From Ruminococcus sp. (lineage in GTDB: Bacteria > Bacillota > Clostridia > Oscillospirales > Ruminococcaceae): 56,877 bases of DNA. Both the position numbers and the translations under genes were made by a program. The notes beneath the pieces are model-generated. The model did not search any database. It saw nothing but the letters and a program-made list of their open reading frames with translations, and was not told the origin of the DNA. This document shows positions 51,742 through 56,877 of this stretch, piece after piece (the first letter of the stretch is position 1; each line of letters opens with the position of its first letter). The stretch is from contig SVNV01000014.1 in NCBI GenBank assembly GCA_015066705.1, positions 1 to 56,877 of the forward strand, given 5' to 3'.

Positions 51742-51773
51742 AAAACCGCTTTCGATTATACGGAGGCGGTTTT
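51742..51773 (+). terminator. Terminator after the Cys-rich protein gene
   Basis: AAAACCGC (51742-51749 region) pairs with GGCGGTTTT (51766-51773 region), ending in a T run. Confidence 0.75.
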
Positions 51774-51783
51774 GCATATATAT

Positions 51784-51821
51784 AACACCTCAGACATAAA
51801 ATCTGTATAGGAGGTGTTTTT
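51784..51821 (+). promoter_or_regulatory. Hairpin burying the ribosome site of the ymxH-like gene
   Basis: AACACCTC (51784-51791) pairs with GAGGTGTT (51811-51818), and CAGA (51791-51794) with TCTG (51802-51805). The 3' arm is the ribosome binding site, ending 3 bases before ATG 51822, and is followed by TTT. It could act as a terminator or as a translational switch. Confidence 0.6.
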
Positions 51822-52112
51822 ATGCTTTATAGTTTGTCCCAGATAAAAAATAAAGAGGTTGTAGATGTAAAAACCGGAGTTAAAATCGGTTATGTGGACG
51901 ATGCTGAAATTGATACCGCTTCTTCAAGTGTAGTTTCACTACTTGTGTTCGGTCGTCCACGTTTTATGGGGATTTTTGGTAGGGAAGACGATATAGTCAT
52001 AAAATGCGATGATATTGAGCTGATAGGAGAAGATACTATTCTGGTGAATTTTAAAGAAAAGCAATTATGCACAAAATCAAAAAGCTATACTGTTGAAAAT
52101 TTGTTTAAGTAA
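51822..52112 (+). CDS. YlmC/YmxH-family sporulation protein (PRC-barrel)
   Basis: A 96-residue PRC-barrel protein: MLYSLSQIKNKEVVDVKTGVKIGYVDDAEID, then VVSLLVFGRPRFMGIFGREDDIVIKCDDIELIGEDTILVNF. Small PRC-barrel proteins of this type are produced in sporulating Firmicutes. It is the clearest sporulation marker of the window. Its ribosome site is held in a hairpin (51784-51821). Confidence 0.88.
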   Translation: MLYSLSQIKNKEVVDVKTGVKIGYVDDAEIDTASSSVVSLLVFGRPRFMGIFGREDDIVIKCDDIELIGEDTILVNFKEKQLCTKSKSYTVENLFK

Positions 52113-52127
52113 ACAAATGAAAATCTC

Positions 52128-52156
52128 TTGTAATTTTATAGATAAAATGGTATAAT
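52128..52156 (+). promoter_or_regulatory. Sigma-A promoter for rpsB-tsf
   Basis: TTGTAA (52128-52133), 17-base spacer, TATAAT (52151-52156). Confidence 0.8.
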
Positions 52157-52162
52157 ATATAG

Positions 52163-52245
52163 GCAATTCGCACGTATAGTTCTGCAGAGGTCCCGATTAA
52201 GCCAGTAATCGGGTGGTATGCATTAACCCGAACAATACGGAGGAA
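52163..52245 (+). promoter_or_regulatory. Structured leader of rpsB
   Basis: A hairpin CCCGATTA-AGCCAG-TAATCGGG (about 52192-52213) stands in a leader of roughly 125 bases, with flanking arms that can pair (CGTA near 52171 and TACG near 52238). The first arm also has a rival partner, ACCCGA at about 52227. An S2 autoregulatory leader would fit, but I cannot match it to a family by eye. Confidence 0.5.
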
Positions 52246-52288
52246 ATTTGTAAAAATTTAAAAAACCAAAAAACAGGAGGAAACTACA

Positions 52289-53023
52289 ATGGGAGTAGTA
52301 TCAATGAAACAGCTTCTTGAAGCTGGCGTACATTTCGGTCACCAGACAAGAAGATGGAATCCAAAAATGGCACCTTACATTTTCACAGAAAGAAACGGCA
52401 TCTACATTATCGACCTTCAGAAGACAGTTAAGAAGCTCGAAGATGCTTATATGTTCATTCGTGAAGTATCAGCTAACGGCGGCGAAGTTCTTTTCGTAGG
52501 AACAAAGAAGCAGGCTAGCGAATCAGTTAAGGAAGAAGCAATCAGAGCTGGAGCACACTTTGTAAACGCAAGATGGCTCGGCGGTATGATGACAAACTTC
52601 AAGACAATTCAGAGAAGAATCAAGAGACTCGAACAGCTCCACGCAATGGAAAACGACGGTACATTTGAACTTCTTCCAAAGAAGGAAGTTGTACAGCTCA
52701 ACCTCGAAATCGAAAAGCTTGAAAAGTACCTCGGCGGTATCAAGACAATGACAAAGCTTCCGGGCGCACTCTTTATCGTTGACCCAAGAAAGGAAAAGAT
52801 TGCAGTATCAGAAGCTAAGAAGCTTGGTATTCCTGTAGTAGCTATCGTTGACACAAACTGTGACCCTGACGATATCGACTATGTAATTCCTGGTAACGAT
52901 GACGCTATCCGTGCAGTAAAGCTTATCGCTGGTTGTATGGCTAACGCTATCATCGAAGGCAGACAGGGCGAACAGGTAGCTGCTGAAGAAGAGGCTGCTG
53001 AAGAAGTTACAGAAGCTGAATAA
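52289..53023 (+). CDS. rpsB: 30S ribosomal protein S2
   Basis: A 244-residue S2 with the family start [25 protein letters not shown], and blocks [28 protein letters not shown] and [13 protein letters not shown]. The C-terminus is an acidic, Glu/Ala-rich tail. An AGGAGG lies upstream. rpsB-tsf order is nearly universal. A hairpin (53038-53068) stands between it and tsf. Confidence 0.98.
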   Translation: MGVVSMKQLLEAGVHFGHQTRRWNPKMAPYIFTERNGIYIIDLQKTVKKLEDAYMFIREVSANGGEVLFVGTKKQASESVKEEAIRAGAHFVNARWLGGMMTNFKTIQRRIKRLEQLHAMENDGTFELLPKKEVVQLNLEIEKLEKYLGGIKTMTKLPGALFIVDPRKEKIAVSEAKKLGIPVVAIVDTNCDPDDIDYVIPGNDDAIRAVKLIAGCMANAIIEGRQGEQVAAEEEAAEEVTEAE

Positions 53024-53037
53024 TTTTTGAAAATACA

Positions 53038-53068
53038 GGCAGACATGATATATATTTTGATGTCTGCC
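53038..53068 (+). terminator. Intercistronic hairpin between rpsB and tsf
   Basis: GGCAGACAT (53038-53046) pairs with ATGTCTGCC (53060-53068), loop of 13 bases, followed only by TTGATTT. A weak terminator or mRNA-processing site that may set the S2 to EF-Ts ratio. Confidence 0.5.
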
Positions 53069-53105
53069 TTGATTTCGATATAATAAAAATCAGGAGGAAA
53101 TACAA

Positions 53106-54026
53106 ATGGCAAACATTGGTGTTAAGGAAATTAAAGAACTTATGACCCTCACAGGCGTAGGTATGATGGATTGTAAGAAGGCTCTTGTTGAAGCTGACGG
53201 CGATACAGAAAAGGCAGTTCTTATCCTCAGAGAAAAGGGACTTGCTACACAGGCTAAGAAGAGCGGCAGAGTTGCTGCTGAAGGTATTGTAGCTTCAGTT
53301 GTAGAAGGTAACGTAGGTGTTGTTCTCGAAGTTAATATTGAAACAGACTTTGCTGCTAATAACGAAGAATTCAAGGCTTTCGTAAATGCAGTTGCTAAGA
53401 CAATTATTGAAAAGAATCCTGCTGACGTTGAAGCACTTAAGGCTATGACAATCAGCGGTGGAGATAAGTCAGTTGAAGAAACACTTCAGGACCTCTTCAT
53501 TAAGATTAGAGAAAATATGGTTATCAGACGTTTCCAGAGACTTGAAGGCGTTCTCGTACCATATGTTCACGGCGCTGGAAGCATCGGTGTTATGGTTAAG
53601 ATTGATACAGACCTCGACGCTGATAAGGTGTTCGCAGTAGGTAAGGACTGTGCACTTCAGGTTGCAGCTATGAACCCTGGCTACCTCAACAGAGAAGCAG
53701 TTCCTGCATCAGTTCTCGACGAAGAAAAGAATATCATTCTTTCACAGATGGCTGAAGACCCTAAGATGGCTAACAAGCCTGAACAGGTTAAGCTCAAGAT
53801 TGCTGAAGGTAAGATTGGTAAGTACTATTCAGAAAACTGTCTCCTCGAACAGGCATTTGTTAAGGACGATAAGGTTTCTGTTGGTAAGTACGTTGAAAAC
53901 TCAGCTAAGGAACTCGGCGGAAAGATTACAGTTGTTGATTTTGTACGTTTTGAAAGAGGCGAAGGCGTTGAAAAGAAGGAAGACGATTTCGCTGCAGAAG
54001 TTGCTGCAATGACTGGTAACAAGTAA
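53106..54026 (+). CDS. tsf: Elongation factor Ts
   Basis: The nucleotide-exchange factor for EF-Tu, 306 residues. N-terminal UBA-like domain (IKELMTLTGVGMMDCKKALVEADGDTEKAVLILREKG) and two core subdomains; the TDF-type EF-Tu contact appears as IETDFAANNEEF, and PGYLNREAVPASVLDEEK follows. An AGGAGG precedes ATG, and a strong terminator follows the stop. Confidence 0.98.
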   Translation: MANIGVKEIKELMTLTGVGMMDCKKALVEADGDTEKAVLILREKGLATQAKKSGRVAAEGIVASVVEGNVGVVLEVNIETDFAANNEEFKAFVNAVAKTIIEKNPADVEALKAMTISGGDKSVEETLQDLFIKIRENMVIRRFQRLEGVLVPYVHGAGSIGVMVKIDTDLDADKVFAVGKDCALQVAAMNPGYLNREAVPASVLDEEKNIILSQMAEDPKMANKPEQVKLKIAEGKIGKYYSENCLLEQAFVKDDKVSVGKYVENSAKELGGKITVVDFVRFERGEGVEKKEDDFAAEVAAMTGNK

Positions 54027-54039
54027 TAAAATTTTAACT

Positions 54040-54076
54040 AAAGGACAGGGGAGAAATCTTCTGTCCTTTTTTGTTA
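54040..54076 (+). terminator. Terminator after tsf
   Basis: AAAGGACAG (54040-54048) pairs with CTGTCCTTT (54061-54069), ending in TTTTTTG. Confidence 0.88.
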
Positions 54077-54095
54077 TTTGTAGTTAAAAAAACTA

Positions 54096-54123
54096 TTGAA
54101 ATACTTTGAATATGATGTAAAAT
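54096..54123 (+). promoter_or_regulatory. Upstream promoter of the LtaS-like gene
   Basis: TTGAAA (54096-54101), 16-base spacer, TAAAAT (54118-54123). It stands upstream of a second promoter 62 bases away. Confidence 0.45.
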
Positions 54124-54156
54124 GATGAAAAGTATGTGATAATTTGGCATATTTAC

Positions 54157-54185
54157 TTGACTTTAATGCGAAATAGGCGTAAAAT
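54157..54185 (+). promoter_or_regulatory. Proximal sigma-A promoter of the LtaS-like gene
   Basis: TTGACT (54157-54162), 17-base spacer, TAAAAT (54180-54185). The start codon is about 50 bases downstream. Confidence 0.7.
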
Positions 54186-54244
54186 ACAATAGGTGTTTTG
54201 TGTATAGATATGATTTTGGATATATGTCTTTTTCGGAGGTTGTT

Positions 54245-56605
54245 ATGAAAAAGAAAACTATAAATATTTTAAAAAGATTTTTGTATAATAATGCGTTGTT
54301 TCTGGTGTTTATTTTCACATCACTTGTAAACGCTTTTTTGCTCAGATGCTTTACTGTTAAGAACTATGCTAGTATCAGCCCTGTTTTGGCAGATACAACT
54401 ATTATTTTGCTCATCGGTTCAATCGGATATGCTATTAAAAGCCCTAAGAAACGCTTTTTCTATTATTTACCGTGGTCAGCTGTCTTTACTTTCCTGTGTA
54501 TAGCAAACTCTATTTATTATACTAACTATCGCTCTTTTATTTCTATCTCTCTGCTTTCAACAGCGTCACAGCTTGGCGGAGTTATGGACGCTGTTACTGA
54601 AAATATCCTCGAGCTTAAAGACCTCATTTTCCTTTGGGGAATTATTGCACTTGTAGTGGTTTATATCCTTCTTGTGAAACGTGAGGGGTATTTTGATAAC
54701 GTTATGGAAAGACAAATCAGAAAAAGGTCTGTTTTCGGAACTCTTATGACTGCTTTGGCTTGCTTGCTTTTGTTTGCTACAAACCTTACAGCAACTGACC
54801 TTTCACGTCTTACCAAGCGTTGGAACAGAGAATATACACTTTCAAAATATGGACTTTATACCTATCAGATTAGTGATATGGTGTCAACTATCAGCGCTAA
54901 GCTTAATGTTCTTTTCGGGTATGAGGAAAACAGAGAGTTGTTTGAAGATTTTTTTGAAGATAAAATCGAAGAAGAACAGAAAGCTCCTGTTAAAAGTAAC
55001 GACTATACCGATATTTTTAAGGGTAAGAATGTCATCGCAATCCACGCAGAAAGTATTCAGCAGTTCTGCCTTGATACTTCATTTAACGGAGTTGAGCTTA
55101 CTCCAAACCTTAATAAGCTTGCAAGTGAGGGTATCTATTTCACAAACTTCTATGCTCAGGAAAGCGTAGGAACAAGCTCGGATACTGAGTTTACTTTTGC
55201 ATCTTCTCTTATGCCGGCTTCAAGCGGTACAGTAGCAATCGACTACTGGGACAGAGAATATGTAACAACTCAGAAGCTTCTTAAGGATTTGGGTTATTAT
55301 ACTTTCAGTATGCACGCTAATAATGGTACCTACTGGAATAGATTAAAGCTCCACGCATCATTCGGATATGATAAGTTTTTCTATTATGATACTGACTATG
55401 TACTTGATGAAATGATTGGTCTTGGCCTTAGCGATAAGTCTTTTTTCCGTCAGTCAATAGATAAAATCAAGAATATTTATAAAACAAATGATAAATTTTA
55501 TGGAACTATGATTATGCTTACAAATCATACTCCGTTTACTGATATTGAAAATGGTCATTCGGATTATAAAGTTACCTTTGATTATATGAAATTTAATGAG
55601 GAAACAGGCGAATACGAACTCGTTTCTGAGCCTTTCCTTGAAAATACAAAGCTTGGAAGCTATCTTAAGTCTGTTCACTACGCTGACGAGGCAATCGGAC
55701 AGTTTATTGATGAGCTTGATAAAGAGGGTATTCTTGAGGATACAATTCTTGTAATTTACGGCGACCACGACGCAAAGGTCAAGGAAGAATTCTACGAGTA
55801 TTACTATAACCATAATCCATTCACAGATGAAACTCTTGAAGATGGCGATGATGGCTATATTCCTGTTGATGAGTTTGCATATAATATCAATAGAAAAGTT
55901 CCGTTTATTATCTGGAGTAAAAACAAAGAATATGAACCTGTAAAGGTTGATAAGGTTATGGGTATGTACGACTGCCAGCCTACTCTTGGTAATATGCTTG
56001 GATTTAAAAATGTGTATGCACTTGGTCATGATATTTTCAGCTTTGAAGAAGATGAAGAAAATATAGTAATTTTCCCTAATGGAAACTTTATTACCGATAC
56101 AGTTTACTACAACAGCCAGAAGGATTCGTATTTTGACCTTACAGACTATGAAAATGTGGCTGTAAATGCTTCTTGTAATATGCTGTTCAGCAATATGAAG
56201 CCTGAAGAAATCTATGCTGATGATTATGTTAATTTTAAAACCGAGGAAGATTTAATTTACAACGAGGACGCCTTTGAAGAAAGAATCAATAACGGTGTTG
56301 TTGATAAAGAATATATTACCTCACGAAGCGAAATTGCTGAGGAAAGAATTACTATCTCAAATGCTATTATTTATTATGATATGATACGACGTATCAAAGA
56401 AGATGGCTGGGAATTAAAGGATAATTCAGAGTCAATGACTGCTGTTCATACAACAACAGCACCGGTTGAAACAACAACTCCTGATTCAACAACCACAACA
56501 GCTCCTGATGATGAAAACTCACAATCAGAAACAGATGTTAAAAACGAAGAGAAACCTGTTGTTGTGACTAAACCAACGGTTACTACAAAAATCCCTGCAG
56601 CATAA
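54245..56605 (+). CDS. LtaS-like glycerol-phosphate transferase (sulfatase-fold membrane enzyme)
   Basis: LtaS enzymes polymerise glycerol-phosphate from phosphatidylglycerol onto a glycolipid at the outer membrane face. The 786-residue protein has an N-terminal membrane domain of about five helices (within 1-185) and a sulfatase-type domain with NVIAIHAESIQQF (metal-binding Glu), ELTPNLNKL, and VIYGDHD (metal-binding Asp/His). The active-site block reads GTSSDTEF, so the position of the LtaS catalytic Thr is Ser311. The C-terminal 55 residues are Thr/Pro-rich low complexity (for example TTTTAPDD) with no following domain. ATG 54245 follows GGAGG. True lipoteichoic acid synthesis or a related polymer is possible. 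Confidence 0.88.
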   Translation: MKKKTINILKRFLYNNALFLVFIFTSLVNAFLLRCFTVKNYASISPVLADTTIILLIGSIGYAIKSPKKRFFYYLPWSAVFTFLCIANSIYYTNYRSFISISLLSTASQLGGVMDAVTENILELKDLIFLWGIIALVVVYILLVKREGYFDNVMERQIRKRSVFGTLMTALACLLLFATNLTATDLSRLTKRWNREYTLSKYGLYTYQISDMVSTISAKLNVLFGYEENRELFEDFFEDKIEEEQKAPVKSNDYTDIFKGKNVIAIHAESIQQFCLDTSFNGVELTPNLNKLASEGIYFTNFYAQESVGTSSDTEFTFASSLMPASSGTVAIDYWDREYVTTQKLLKDLGYYTFSMHANNGTYWNRLKLHASFGYDKFFYYDTDYVLDEMIGLGLSDKSFFRQSIDKIKNIYKTNDKFYGTMIMLTNHTPFTDIENGHSDYKVTFDYMKFNEETGEYELVSEPFLENTKLGSYLKSVHYADEAIGQFIDELDKEGILEDTILVIYGDHDAKVKEEFYEYYYNHNPFTDETLEDGDDGYIPVDEFAYNINRKVPFIIWSKNKEYEPVKVDKVMGMYDCQPTLGNMLGFKNVYALGHDIFSFEEDEENIVIFPNGNFITDTVYYNSQKDSYFDLTDYENVAVNASCNMLFSNMKPEEIYADDYVNFKTEEDLIYNEDAFEERINNGVVDKEYITSRSEIAEERITISNAIIYYDMIRRIKEDGWELKDNSESMTAVHTTTAPVETTTPDSTTTTAPDDENSQSETDVKNEEKPVVVTKPTVTTKIPAA

Positions 56606-56666
56606 AAAATACCCCTGCTTTAAGGTGAGTGGTCATAAAGAAGTATTATACGGACTTATTGAGGAA

Positions 56667-56747
56667 AACCCTTTTGAAAAAGGGTTCTCCCAACGGTCGC
56701 CTGTCCCCTCTGTCTGCTACGCAGACATCTCCCCACGCTGTGGGGAG
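56667..56747. repeat. Cluster of three hairpins, intergenic repeat-like
   Basis: AACCCTTT-TGAA-AAAGGGTT (56667-56686), GTCTGC-TAC-GCAGAC (56712-56726) and CTCCCCAC-GCT-GTGGGGAG (56729-56747). The last two are GC-rich against an AT-rich background, in the manner of the palindromic intergenic repeats common in gut Clostridia. No gene is seen in 56606-56877. Confidence 0.6.
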
Positions 56748-56782
56748 TCATCCTCAAACTCCTTTCCTAAAACTTTCAATTT

Positions 56783-56824
56783 AAAATCCCATATAGGATA
56801 AAATATCCTATATGGGATTTTATA
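56783..56824. terminator. Strong terminator after the LtaS-like gene
   Basis: A perfect 16-bp stem (56783-56798 with 56806-56821) around the loop TAAAATA, flanked by AAAA and TTTT, so it can act in both directions. Confidence 0.85.
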
Positions 56825-56839
56825 CTAAAAGTCTTTGGA

Positions 56840-56877
56840 AGGGGGCTCGGGGGATAACCTTTCTTCAGAAAGGTTTC
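56840..56877. repeat. G-rich repeat with hairpin at the window end
   Basis: GGGGGCTCGGGGGA (56841-56854) is followed by a hairpin, AACCTTTC-TTCA-GAAAGGTT (56856-56876). This pairing of a G-rich box and a short hairpin matches interspersed repeats that I recall from Ruminococcus-type genomes; that link is an inference. The element is cut by the window end. Confidence 0.5.

Noticed and set aside
55454-56029. Minus-strand open frame of 191 codons inside the LtaS-like gene
   Set aside because: It is antisense to the conserved sulfatase domain, with no promoter or ribosome site.

Overview
The window reads as a chromosomal segment of an AT-rich, low-GC Gram-positive Clostridia member, most likely of the Ruminococcus/Oscillospirales type. 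The support is: AddAB rather than RecBCD, an L20-type attenuator before infC, a SAM-I riboswitch on metK and an FMN riboswitch on an ECF-type ribU, a Gram-positive style SOS box at a Y-family polymerase gene, a YlmC/YmxH sporulation protein, a CD1247-type acidic zinc-ribbon protein, and an LtaS-like enzyme. Promoters are textbook sigma-A (TTGACA-17-TATAAT). Nearly all of it is core genome: no phage, transposase, plasmid or CRISPR genes were seen. The only repeat-like DNA is GC-rich intergenic material at both ends and a 74-bp cloverleaf near 11.3 kb.

Layout. 1-330: perfect 115-bp GC-rich tandem repeat. 331-615: two tRNA-Ser genes on the minus strand with their promoter and terminators. 852-3134: membrane-anchored VWA protein with calcium-binding repeats. 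3262-10957: Lrp-type regulator, aminotransferase, ispE, a zinc-ribbon membrane protein, a radical SAM protein, and a methionine synthase split into a reactivation subunit and a catalytic metH. 11016-18509: small secreted protein, then addB-addA. 18506-20745: infC-rpmI-rplT under an L20 leader, then a SpoU-type methyltransferase. 20779-32661: dprA-topA-trmFO-plsX-rnc-radical SAM-smc-ftsY. 32674-37579: rdgB-yhbY-nadD-yqeK-rsfS-leuS. 37606-37986: rpsU behind a long folded leader.

38054-43150: yqeG, an AT-rich membrane protein, two small paralogous barrels, an endonuclease IV-like protein, aroQ, an aminopeptidase P, efp and a CD1247-type protein. 43172-45530: FMN riboswitch-ribU convergent with SAM-I riboswitch-metK. 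45608-48675: Wzz-like adaptor, BY-kinase and PHP-type tyrosine phosphatase, then a Nudix hydrolase and a tiny membrane protein. 48685-54026: tRNA-Thr, mntP, dinB with SOS boxes, a Cys-rich conserved protein, ymxH, rpsB-tsf. 54245-56605: LtaS-like sulfatase-fold enzyme, followed by hairpin-rich repeats to the window end.

How the parts work together: the segment is mostly information processing (translation factors and ribosomal proteins, tRNA and rRNA modification, recombination, chromosome segregation, membrane targeting), with methionine/SAM metabolism (reactivation protein + metH, metK) and envelope functions (polysaccharide phospho-control trio, LtaS-like enzyme, anchored VWA protein). The least explained signals are RNA-level: the pseudoknot-capable rpsU leader (37651-37784), the 74-nt cloverleaf before addB (11303-11376), and two hairpins that bury the ribosome binding site of a small gene (10973-11010 and 51784-51818). 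All assignments come from reading the sequence; no database search was run.
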